Below, in pieces: positions 1 to 5,734 of a stretch of 8,904 bases of DNA. The notes beneath the pieces are model-generated. The model made no database searches, was not told where the DNA came from, and saw only the letters and a list, made by a program, of their open reading frames with translations. Origin of the DNA: Modestobacter sp. (lineage in GTDB: Bacteria; Actinomycetota; Actinomycetes; Mycobacteriales; Geodermatophilaceae); the NCBI GenBank assembly GCA_025963425.1, contig JAOPUQ010000176.1, positions 1 to 8,904 of the forward strand. The letters are read 5' to 3'. The position numbers and the translations under genes were made by a program. The number at the start of each line of letters is the position of its first letter. Position 1 is the stretch's first letter.

Positions 1-1
1 G

Positions 2-370
2 GACGCCCGGGTCTTCGTCATCGACTGCCCGGACGCCGAGGGGGAGGACGTCATCGGGTACGCGGTGAACCCGGTGCTCACCATCCTCGAGCCGGTCGGC
101 GACGAGCCCGCGGCCGAGCTCACCGAGGAGGGCTGCCTGTCGGTGCCGGGCCCCTACGCCGAGCTGGAGCGGGCCTTCCGCGCCCGGGTGGACGGCGTCG
201 ACGTGCACGGCGACCCGGTGTCGATCGAGGCCACCGGGATGGCCGCCCGCTGCCTGCAGCACGAGGTCGACCACCTCGAGGGCACCGTCTACGTGGACCT
301 GCTGCCCGCCGAGCGGCGCGAGCAGCTGCTGGCCGAGGCGGCCGGCCCGGAGGGGGAACTGCCGGCGTGA
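2..370 (+). CDS. def: Peptide deformylase, C-terminal part (5' end outside window)
   Basis: Iron or zinc hydrolase that removes the N-terminal formyl group from nascent proteins at the ribosome in the cytosol. The frame is open from base 2, giving 122 visible residues and a TGA stop. Two of the three family signatures are visible: EGCLS, whose Cys (bases 134-136) is a metal ligand, and QHEVDHLEG, the HExxH motif with two His ligands (260-262 and 272-274) and the catalytic Glu. The first motif (GxGxAAxQ) and about the first third of the protein lie upstream. An internal GTG at 65 would drop conserved strand residues and is not the real start. The stop overlaps the GTG of the next gene by 4 bases, so it is probably co-translated with cobL. 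Identification is secure from the two motifs; whether this is the main housekeeping copy cannot be told. Confidence 0.93.
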   Translation, partial: DARVFVIDCPDAEGEDVIGYAVNPVLTILEPVGDEPAAELTEEGCLSVPGPYAELERAFRARVDGVDVHGDPVSIEATGMAARCLQHEVDHLEGTVYVDLLPAERREQLLAEAAGPEGELPA

Positions 371-1590
371 GCGCTGCTCCGCCGGACTGGTCGGTCACCG
401 TCGTGGGCGTCGGCGCCGACGGCTGGGACGGGCTGTCCCCGGCCGCGCGGCGGGCGATCGAGCGCGCCGAGGTGCTGCGCGGGAGTGCCCGGCAGCTGGC
501 GCTCGTCCCGGGCTCCGTCGCCGCCGAGCGGGTGCCCTGGCCCTCACCGATGGGCCCGGCGCTGGACCAGCTGCCGGCCGCGTCCCCCGGCCGTCGGGTC
601 GTGGTGCTGGCCAGCGGCGACCCGATGTGCTCCGGGATCGGCACCTCGCTGGTCCGCCGCTTCGGGCCCGCCGCTGTCGACGTCGTTCCGCACCCCTCGT
701 CGGTGACGCTCGCCTGCGCCCGGCTGGGCTGGCCGGTGGAGGAGACGACGGTGCTGACCGTCGTCGGCCGGCCGGTCGCGCTGGTGACCCCGCACGTGAC
801 GCCGGGACGGCGACTGCTGGTGCTCGGCTCGGACACCGCGGCGCCGGCCGAGGTCGCCCGGCTGCTCGCCACCGCCGGCTACGGCGCCAGCCGGGTGACC
901 GCGCTCGCCCAGCTGGGTGGACCGGAGGAGCGCCGGTTCACCGGCCGGGCCGCCGACTGGCCGCACGCTGCCACCGACCCGCTGGTGCTCACCGCGGTGG
1001 AGGTGGTCGCCGACCCCGGCACCGTGCCACTGCCGACCGTGCCCGGGCTGCCCGACGACGCCTATGCCCACGACGGCCAGCTGACCAAGCGCGACGTCCG
1101 GGCGGTGACGCTGTCCCGGCTCGCGCCGCTGCCCGGCCAGCTGCTCTGGGACGTCGGGGCCGGCGCGGGGTCCATCGGGATCGAGTGGATGCGGGTGCAC
1201 CCGTCCTGCCGGGCCACCGCCATCGAGTCCCGCCCCGACCGGGCCGCCCGGATCGCGGCCAACGCGACCCGGCTCGGCGTCCCGGACCTGTCGGTCGTCC
1301 AGGGAGAGGCGCCCGAGAGCCTCGCCGGGCTGCCGCGGCCGGACGCGGTCTTCGTCGGCGGCGGGGCGACCACGCCACAGCTGCTGGACACCTGCTGGAC
1401 GGCGCTGCCCCCGGGCGGGCGGCTGGTGGTCAACGCGGTGACGGTGCAGAGCGAGGCGGTGCTCGCCGAGTGGCACGGCCGCTGCGGCGGCTCGCTGACC
1501 CGGCTGTCGGTCGCCTCCGCCGAGCCGGTGGGAGGCTTCACCGGCTGGAAGCCGGCGATGCCGGTGACGATCTGGAGTGTGACGCGATGA
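367..1590 (+). CDS. cobL: Precorrin-6Y C5,15-methyltransferase (decarboxylating), CbiE-CbiT fusion
   Basis: Bifunctional SAM-dependent enzyme of cobalamin synthesis. It methylates the corrin ring at C5 and C15 and removes the C12 acetate carboxyl, turning precorrin-6B into precorrin-8. The protein has 407 residues, the usual size of the CobL fusion. The N-terminal half is a CbiE-type tetrapyrrole methylase with VVGVGADGWDGL near residues 12-23 and the SGDP loop around residue 84. The C-terminal half is a class I methyltransferase (CbiT) with motif I DVGAGAGSIG starting at D262 and a VFVGGG strand. The end (FTGWKPAMPVTIW) is typical of the family. The GTG start overlaps the upstream deformylase stop as GTGA, and a purine-rich AGGGGG lies about 10 bases upstream. 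The stop is followed by a 136-base spacer before cobM. In strains with separate genes these halves are called cbiE and cbiT. Confidence 0.95.
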   Translation: MSAAPPDWSVTVVGVGADGWDGLSPAARRAIERAEVLRGSARQLALVPGSVAAERVPWPSPMGPALDQLPAASPGRRVVVLASGDPMCSGIGTSLVRRFGPAAVDVVPHPSSVTLACARLGWPVEETTVLTVVGRPVALVTPHVTPGRRLLVLGSDTAAPAEVARLLATAGYGASRVTALAQLGGPEERRFTGRAADWPHAATDPLVLTAVEVVADPGTVPLPTVPGLPDDAYAHDGQLTKRDVRAVTLSRLAPLPGQLLWDVGAGAGSIGIEWMRVHPSCRATAIESRPDRAARIAANATRLGVPDLSVVQGEAPESLAGLPRPDAVFVGGGATTPQLLDTCWTALPPGGRLVVNAVTVQSEAVLAEWHGRCGGSLTRLSVASAEPVGGFTGWKPAMPVTIWSVTR

Positions 1591-1603
1591 GGGTGGGTGG
1601 ATC

Positions 1604-1724
1604 GTCGCCGGAGGCGACTCGGTGGGGCGTCGGCGGGCCCGGAGGGTCCCCGGCGCGACGCCGGCAACGGCTCAGCGGTCGTGGGGTACGGCACCTGGCC
1701 GCGGCGTCGTCCGGTAGGACGACG
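1604..1724 (+). promoter_or_regulatory. Structured cobL-cobM spacer with three hairpins; possible cis-regulatory RNA
   Basis: Three perfect or near-perfect stems lie in a row. Hairpin 1 is GTCGCC/GGCGAC (1604-1609, 1613-1618) with a GGA loop. Hairpin 2 is GGCGTCG/CGACGCC (1626-1632, 1656-1662) enclosing an inner GGCCC-GGA-GGGTCC stem. Hairpin 3 is CGTCGTCC/GGACGACG (1705-1712, 1717-1724) with a GGTA loop, 2 bases before the cobM GTG. Hairpin 3 covers AGGA (1716-1719), the only Shine-Dalgarno-like bases in place for cobM. GGCGTCG recurs at 1703-1709, so CGACGCC could pair with either copy. No B12-box GCCACTG is present here, so a classical cobalamin riboswitch is not supported. Alternatively, the last inverted repeat could be a DNA operator over a TAGGAC -10-like hexamer (1715-1720). 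Function is inference. Confidence 0.4.
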
Positions 1725-1726
1725 AC

Positions 1727-2467
1727 GTGACGGTGCACTTCATCGGGGCCGGGCCGGGGGCCGCGGACCTGGTCACCGTGCGGGCGGCGCGGCTGATCGC
1801 CGAGTGCCCGGTCTGTCTCTACGCCGGCGCCCTGGTGCCCCGGGAGCTGCTGGACACCGCTCCGGACGGCGCCCGGTTGGTCGACACCGCCGACCTGGAC
1901 CTCGACCAGATCACCGCCGAGCTGGTCGCCGCGCACGAGGCCGGGCTTGACGTCGCCCGTCTGAACTCCGGCGACCCGTCGGTCTACAGCGCGATGGCCG
2001 AGCAGATGCGCCGGCTGGACGCCGCCGGGGTGCCCTACGACGTCGTCCCCGGCGTGCCCGCGTTCGCGGCGGCCGCGGCGAGCCTGAAGCGGGAGCTCAC
2101 CGTGCCCGGGGTGGCGCAGACCGTCGTCCTGACCCGGACGTCGGCGCGCTCGACGCCGATGCCCCCGGGGGAGGAGTTGTCCGCCTACGCCGCGACCGGC
2201 GCGACGCTCGTGCTGCACCTGGCGGTGCAGCGGATGGACGACCTCGCCCCGGAGCTGGCCGCGCACTACGGCGACGACTGTCCGGTCGCGGTGGTGGCCA
2301 AGGCCAGCCGGGACGACGAGCTGGTGCTCCGCGGAACGCTGGCCGACATCGCCGCCCAGATCACCGCGGCCGGGGTCCGGCGGACGGCGGTGGTGGTCGT
2401 CGGCCGGGCGCTGACCGCCGGCCAGTTCCCGGACAGCCACCTGTACTCGACCGCCCGGCCCCGGTGA
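1727..2467 (+). CDS. cobM: Precorrin-4 C11-methyltransferase
   Basis: SAM-dependent methylase that adds the C11 methyl group to (cobalt-)precorrin-4, giving precorrin-5, in the cytosolic corrin pathway. The 246 residues match the usual family length. Visible marks are the N-terminal FIGAGPGAADL (residues 5-15), the LNSGDPSVYSAM loop with GDPSVY at 82-87, and VVPGVPAFAAAAASL followed by the LTVPGVAQTVVLTR stretch characteristic of CobM/CbiF. The start is a GTG. No free Shine-Dalgarno is seen: AGGA at 1716-1719 is 7 bases upstream but sits inside an 8-bp hairpin, and a leaderless start from the TAGGAC hexamer at 1715-1720 is also possible. The gene ends 8 bases from the stop of the convergent cbiD. 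CbiF would be the equivalent name in the cobalt-early pathway. Confidence 0.95.
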   Translation: MTVHFIGAGPGAADLVTVRAARLIAECPVCLYAGALVPRELLDTAPDGARLVDTADLDLDQITAELVAAHEAGLDVARLNSGDPSVYSAMAEQMRRLDAAGVPYDVVPGVPAFAAAAASLKRELTVPGVAQTVVLTRTSARSTPMPPGEELSAYAATGATLVLHLAVQRMDDLAPELAAHYGDDCPVAVVAKASRDDELVLRGTLADIAAQITAAGVRRTAVVVVGRALTAGQFPDSHLYSTARPR

Positions 2468-2475
2468 TGCCGGGC
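2453..2475. terminator. Candidate bidirectional terminator hairpin between cobM and cbiD
   Basis: A perfect 7-bp inverted repeat, GCCCGGC (2453-2459) and GCCGGGC (2469-2475), with a 9-base loop spans the two converging stop codons. It covers the last codons of cobM and abuts the cbiD stop (2476-2478 on the minus strand). There is no T-tract on either side, as is common for GC-rich actinobacterial terminators. The position favours a shared terminator, but short GC palindromes are frequent in such DNA. Confidence 0.4.
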
Positions 2476-3567
2476 TCAGGCGCGGCCGACGATCCCCCCG
2501 GCGCGGTCGATCACCACGACGTCCACCTCGACCGGCGCGCCGCGGAGCACGCCGAGCGAGGTGTCCCGGGCCCCCGCCGCGACCAGGTCGCCCAGCGGCA
2601 GGCCGGCGGCCGCGCACTGCTGCAGCGCGTCCAGCGCGGTGTTCGCGCCGCGCACGCCCTCGACCAGCTCGGCCTGCCCGCCGGCGTCCCGGACGAGCTG
2701 GGCCAGCGCCGCGAAGGAGACCTGCGAGCGGGCCGAGTGCAGGTCCAGGTGCCCGTCGGCGAGCTTGGCGAGCTTGCCGATGCCGCCGGCGATGGTCAGG
2801 CGCGGCACCGGGTGGCGGCGCAGGTACTTCAGCACCGCGCCGGCGAAGTCGCCCATGTCCAGCAGCGCGTCCTCGGGCAGGCCGTACAGCTCGCTGACCG
2901 TCCGCTCGCTGGTGGAGCCGGTGCAGCCGGCCACGTGGGTGTGCCCGACGGCGCGGGCCACGTCGACCCCGCGGCGGATCGAGTCGATCCAGGACGAGCA
3001 CGAGTAGGGGACGACGACGCCCGTCGTCCCCAGGATCGACAGGCCGCCGAGGATGCCCAGCCGCGGGTTCCAGGTCTTGCGGGCGAGCTCCGCACCGTTC
3101 TCCACCGACACCTCGACGACGACGTCGCCGGTGCCGCCGAACCGCTGGGCGACCGCCGCCACGTGCTCGGTCATCAGCCGGCGCGGCACCGGGTTGATCG
3201 CCGGCTCGCCGACCGCCAGCGGCAGGCCGGGCTTGGTGACCGTGCCGACGCCCTCGCCGGCGCGGAAGGTGACGCCGCCACCGGGCGCGCCGTGGGTGAC
3301 CCTCGCGGCGACCAGCGCGCCGTGGGTGACGTCGGGGTCGTCCCCGGCGTCCTTGACGATGCCGACGGTCGCGACGCCGTCGGCGAGCGCCTCGCGGGCC
3401 AGCGCGAACGCCGGGTGCTTGTCGTTGGGCAGGTCGATGGCCACCGGGTCGGGGAACTCGCCGGTGAGCAGCGCGGTGTAGGCCGCGGTGGTCGCCGCGG
3501 TGGCGCAGGCGCCGGTCGTCCAGCCGTGGCGCAGGCCCGTGCTCTTCTCGCGCCCGGCCTCCGTCAC
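2476..3567 (-). CDS. cbiD: Cobalt-precorrin-5B C1-methyltransferase
   Basis: SAM-dependent enzyme that methylates C1 of the corrin ring in cobalamin synthesis, making (cobalt-)precorrin-6A. The 363 residues fit the family (about 350-380). Typical segments are the N-terminal LRHGWTTGACATAA (from about residue 12), GTVTKPGLPLAVGEPAINPVPR, the glycine-rich NPRLGILGGLSILGTTGVV and GCTGSTSE. The assigned start is GTG at 3567-3565; GGAGGG lies directly against it, closer than ideal, and the ATG 8 bases further upstream is out of frame. The gene is on the minus strand, converging on cobM and diverging from cobK with only 17 bases between starts. CbiD belongs to the route usually called anaerobic, where CobF-type enzymes are absent and CbiG acts first; CbiG is not in this window. 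Confidence 0.95.
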   Translation of the reverse strand: MTEAGREKSTGLRHGWTTGACATAATTAAYTALLTGEFPDPVAIDLPNDKHPAFALAREALADGVATVGIVKDAGDDPDVTHGALVAARVTHGAPGGGVTFRAGEGVGTVTKPGLPLAVGEPAINPVPRRLMTEHVAAVAQRFGGTGDVVVEVSVENGAELARKTWNPRLGILGGLSILGTTGVVVPYSCSSWIDSIRRGVDVARAVGHTHVAGCTGSTSERTVSELYGLPEDALLDMGDFAGAVLKYLRRHPVPRLTIAGGIGKLAKLADGHLDLHSARSQVSFAALAQLVRDAGGQAELVEGVRGANTALDALQQCAAAGLPLGDLVAAGARDTSLGVLRGAPVEVDVVVIDRAGGIVGRA

Positions 3568-3584
3568 CCCTCCATGGTGCCCGG
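3568..3584. promoter_or_regulatory. 17-base divergent cbiD/cobK intergenic gap
   Basis: Only 17 bases separate the GTG of cbiD (minus) from the first possible GTG of cobK (plus), or 26 if cobK starts at 3594. This is too short for two separate promoters with leaders. The core promoter of each gene must therefore lie partly within the coding start of the other, or transcripts are leaderless. I see no clear TANNNT hexamer inside the gap. Its only notable sequence on the minus strand is GGAGGG, which would serve cbiD translation. Confidence 0.4.
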
Positions 3585-4325
3585 GTGCCCCCGGTGACCG
3601 CGCAGGTGCTGGTCCTGGGTGGCACCGGGGAGGCCCGGCGGCTGGCCGCGGGACTGGTCGCGGAGGGCGTCGAGGTGCTCTCCAGCCTGGCCGGGCGGGT
3701 CGCCGACCCGGTGCTCCCGGAAGGCGACGTGCGGATCGGCGGGTTCGGCGGCGCGGCCGGGCTGGCCGGCTGGCTGGGCGAGCACCGGCCCCGCGCCGTC
3801 GTGGACGCCACCCATCCGTTCGCTGCGCAGATCACCGGCAACGCCGTCCGCGCCGCGGCGACCACCGGAACTCCGCTGCTGCGCCTGCACCGCCCGGGCT
3901 GGACGGCCCGACCGGGGGACGACTGGCGCTGGGTGGACTCCCTGGCCGAGGCGGCGGAGGCGGTCGCCGGGTTCGGCACGGTGTTCGTCACCACCGGCCG
4001 GCAGGGGGTCGGGGCCTTCGCCGGGGTGCCCGGGCACTGCCTGGTCCGCTCGGTCGACCCGCCGGATCCCGAGCTGCCGGCCGGCACGACGCTGCTGCTG
4101 GCCCGCGGGCCGTTCAGCGTGGCCGACGAGGTGGCGCTGATGCGCGAGCACCGGGTGGACGTCGTCGTCACCAAGGACTCCGGCGGGCACCTCACCGAGG
4201 CGAAGCTCACCGCGGCGCGCGAACTCGGCCTGCCGGTGGTGCTGGTCCGCCGCCCGCCCCTGCCGGCCGGGGTCGACACCGTGGCCACCGTCGAGGATGC
4301 GCTGGCCTGGGTGCGCGCCCGATGA
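3585..4325 (+). CDS. cobK: Precorrin-6A reductase
   Basis: NAD(P)H-dependent reductase that reduces the corrin macrocycle of (cobalt-)precorrin-6A to 6B, the step between CbiD and CobL. The 246 residues match CobK/CbiJ. Visible are the N-terminal dinucleotide-type strand-loop VLVLGGTGEARRLA (from residue 8), the family motif DATHPFA starting at D74, GVGAFAGVPG in the middle, VTKDSGG (T196-G201) and a TEAKLTAARELGLPVVLVRRP end. Two GTG starts are possible: 3585 (used here) and 3594, three codons later. Neither has a clear Shine-Dalgarno, and most homologs begin just before the VLxLGGTGE strand, so 3594 is quite possible. The stop overlaps the ATG of the downstream HAD gene as ATGA, implying coupled translation. 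Confidence 0.94.
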   Translation: MPPVTAQVLVLGGTGEARRLAAGLVAEGVEVLSSLAGRVADPVLPEGDVRIGGFGGAAGLAGWLGEHRPRAVVDATHPFAAQITGNAVRAAATTGTPLLRLHRPGWTARPGDDWRWVDSLAEAAEAVAGFGTVFVTTGRQGVGAFAGVPGHCLVRSVDPPDPELPAGTTLLLARGPFSVADEVALMREHRVDVVVTKDSGGHLTEAKLTAARELGLPVVLVRRPPLPAGVDTVATVEDALAWVRAR

Positions 4326-4966
4326 CGCGCCTGGTGCTGTTCGACCTGGACGGGACGCTGGTCGACTCCGCGCCCGGCATCGGGGCCTCGATCCGGGTGG
4401 CCGCGGCCCAGCTCGGGCTGCCCGAGCCGACCCCCGCGCAGCTGCGGGCGATGGTCGGCCCACCGCTGCAGGACGGCTTCGCGGCCACCTTCGGGCTGAG
4501 CGGGGACGACGTCACCCGCGCGGTGCTCGCGTACCGGGCGTTCTACTCGGCCGGCGCGATGCTCGACGCCCCGGCGTACCCGGGCATCCGCGAGCTGCTG
4601 GGCGAGCTGCGGTCCGGCGGGGCGACGCTGGCCGTGGCGACCAGCAAGCCGGAGGAGTTCGCCGTGCGGATCCTGGCGCACGTCGGCCTGCTCGCCGAGT
4701 TCGCCGGCGTGCACGGCGCGACGCTGGACGGCGCCGTCCGGCACAAGGAGCAGGTGGTGGCCGCCGCGCTGGCCGCCCATCCGGACGGCGAGCGCCCGGT
4801 GCTGGTCGGTGACCGGGCGCAGGACGTCCTCGGTGCCCGGGTGCACGGGCTGCCCTGCATCGGCGCCGGCTGGGGTCCGGCGCCGGACGGGGAGCTCGCC
4901 GCCGCCGGGGCGGCCGTCGTCGTGGCCACCCCGGCGGAGGTGCCCGCGGCGCTGGGGAGCCTGTGA
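4322..4966 (+). CDS. HAD-superfamily hydrolase, phosphoglycolate phosphatase-like
   Basis: Predicted cytosolic Mg2+-dependent phosphatase of the haloacid dehalogenase superfamily, 214 residues, a normal size for the Gph/PGMB type with an alpha-helical C1 cap. All four motifs are present: motif I FDLDGTLVDS (nucleophile D8, acid/base D10), a cap of roughly residues 16-85, motif II VATSKPEEF with T107, motif III lysine K142 (RHKEQVV), and motif IV LVGDRAQD with D164 and D168. The frame stays open far upstream through cobK, but the ATG at 4322 is favoured because it overlaps the cobK stop as ATGA and begins exactly at motif I. The substrate cannot be read from sequence. Coupling to cobK suggests co-expression with corrin synthesis, but known alpha-ribazole phosphatases belong to other families, so a B12 role is only a guess. 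Confidence 0.9.
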   Translation: MTRLVLFDLDGTLVDSAPGIGASIRVAAAQLGLPEPTPAQLRAMVGPPLQDGFAATFGLSGDDVTRAVLAYRAFYSAGAMLDAPAYPGIRELLGELRSGGATLAVATSKPEEFAVRILAHVGLLAEFAGVHGATLDGAVRHKEQVVAAALAAHPDGERPVLVGDRAQDVLGARVHGLPCIGAGWGPAPDGELAAAGAAVVVATPAEVPAALGSL

Positions 4967-4996
4967 CGGGTCGTGCTCCCGTCGGCGTGCGCTGAG

Positions 4997-5024
4997 CCGG
5001 AGAGCGCCCGACTGGCGACTCCGG
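4997..5024 (+). terminator. Candidate terminator hairpin after the HAD gene
   Basis: CCGGAG (4997-5002) pairs with CTCCGG (5019-5024), and CGCC (5005-5008) with GGCG (5014-5017). This gives a 10-bp stem with a small AG/A internal bulge and a CGACT loop, 30 bases after the stop at 4966. The following bases (AGCGTTCTGT) are only mildly T-rich. It would separate the cobK-HAD unit from the gene at 5092. Confidence 0.45.
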
Positions 5025-5030
5025 AGCGTT

Positions 5031-5053
5031 CTGTCGGACCCGGCGGGCACACT
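5031..5053 (+). promoter_or_regulatory. Candidate RecA-NDp (PafBC-type) DNA-damage promoter
   Basis: CTGTCGGAC (5031-5039), an 8-base spacer and CACACT (5048-5053) match the mycobacterial RecA-independent damage promoter layout tTGTCRgtg-N8-TAnnnT. The TGTCR core and the exact spacing match; the -10-like hexamer matches at A2 and T6 but has C in place of the first T, and the gtg and leading t positions deviate. Transcription would start near 5060, leaving a leader of about 30 bases to the GTG at 5092. The family of promoters is known from mycobacteria; its use here is inference. Confidence 0.35.
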
Positions 5054-5091
5054 CGGCGCTGACGACATCCGCTCGTGAACCGGGAGGCGCA

Positions 5092-5580
5092 GTGATCGGT
5101 GAACCACGGGCCGCCGACCTCGAGCTGGTCGACCTGGAGAGCGCCCTGCTGCGAGCCGCGGTCGGCGACTACGCGGCCGAGGCGGCCGTCCTGCTGCTGG
5201 CCAACTCCGGCTACTGGCTGCCCCGGCTGCAGGCAGCCGGGCTGATCGCGATCGCGCTGGACGGCGACGCCGCCGAGGGCGGCCCCTGGGCCGCGGTGCA
5301 GTGGGGCGAGCTGGACGGCGCGCTGCGCCGGGGGACCGTCACCGGCAGCGGCGGCGAGCTGCGGGTCCTGCGGGCCGCCGCGAGCCTCGCCGACGGGCAG
5401 GCGGTCGACCTGGCCGACCTGACGGCCGGGGTGGACCGGGAGGAGCTCACCCTGCTGCTCGCCGCCCTGGCGCACGCCGCGGGCAGCCACGAGCACTCCG
5501 CCGTCGTCCGTGACCCTGAGGGGGTCCCGCACGCCGGCGGGCTGCTGGGGCCGGTCGTCTCCTGGGCGACCCGGGACTGA
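5092..5580 (+). CDS. Unrecognised acidic 162-residue protein
   Basis: I do not recognise the family. The 162-residue protein is acidic, rich in Ala, Leu, Asp and Glu, has no cysteine, and shows no signal peptide or clear membrane segment. It looks like a soluble, mostly helical cytosolic protein. The most distinctive stretch is NSGYWLPRLQAAGLIAIALDG (residues 38-58), followed by WAAVQWGEL with three aromatic Trp/Tyr positions in all; a His-rich AHAAGSHEHS lies near residues 127-136. Coding is well supported: GC-ending codons throughout, a GTG start, and GGGAGG (5082-5087) 4 bases upstream, one of the best ribosome-binding sites in the window. It stands alone, with 125 bases before it (holding a terminator-like hairpin and a candidate damage-type promoter) and 154 after it. 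Confidence 0.75.
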   Translation: MIGEPRAADLELVDLESALLRAAVGDYAAEAAVLLLANSGYWLPRLQAAGLIAIALDGDAAEGGPWAAVQWGELDGALRRGTVTGSGGELRVLRAAASLADGQAVDLADLTAGVDREELTLLLAALAHAAGSHEHSAVVRDPEGVPHAGGLLGPVVSWATRD

Positions 5581-5734
5581 CCCGGCCGACGGTCCTTCCC
5601 GACCGGGCTGGTGTCCTGGTTCCTGGCGTCGGCTGACCGGATTCTGGGGCCTCCTGCGCTCGAAAGGCCTTCCGCAGCGGGCTGCTCGCAGTCGGCGTCG
5701 GGTCGTGGACGGAGGACCGGGTAGGACAGGTGCC
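5581..5734 (+). other. Spacer before the O-methyltransferase, with weak hairpins and a TAGGAC hexamer
   Basis: No gene is supported here. Just after the upstream stop, CGGTC (5590-5594) and GACCG (5601-5605) can form a weak hairpin that might end transcription. A GC/AT palindrome AAGGCCTT (5664-5671) is flanked by CTGCG (5654-5658) and CGCAG (5673-5677), a possible operator or hairpin. TAGGAC (5722-5727) resembles an actinobacterial -10 lacking the final T; its distance to the GTG at 5735 (7 bases) would give a leaderless or nearly leaderless transcript. No convincing -35 is visible. All are low confidence. Confidence 0.25.

Noticed and set aside
1026..1032. GCCACTG, the B12-box heptamer of cobalamin riboswitches (also at 8157-8163)
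   Set aside because: Both copies lie inside coding sequence (cobL and the second GTPase) without the surrounding riboswitch folds; they are chance matches.
1604..1662. GGA trinucleotides in hairpin loops, resembling CsrA/RsmA sites
   Set aside because: CsrA is generally absent from actinobacteria, and GGA is very common in this DNA.
2464..3597. Plus-strand frame of 377 codons opposite cbiD
   Set aside because: cbiD on the minus strand carries clear family motifs; the plus frame is its low-complexity complement.
3488..4321. Upstream extension of the HAD frame through cobK
   Set aside because: The extension is out of frame with cobK and is low-complexity; the HAD motif I begins right after ATG 4322.
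1538..5107. Minus-strand open frame of 1189 codons
   Set aside because: It runs antisense or out of frame across cobL, cobM, cbiD, cobK and the HAD gene, and reads as Arg/Gly/Pro/Ala-rich low-complexity sequence. Long shadow frames are expected in such GC-rich coding DNA.
5510..5734. Upstream extension of the methyltransferase frame
   Set aside because: It overlaps the preceding gene and gives Gly/Arg/Pro/Trp-rich sequence unlike any methyltransferase N-terminus; GTG 5735 is better.
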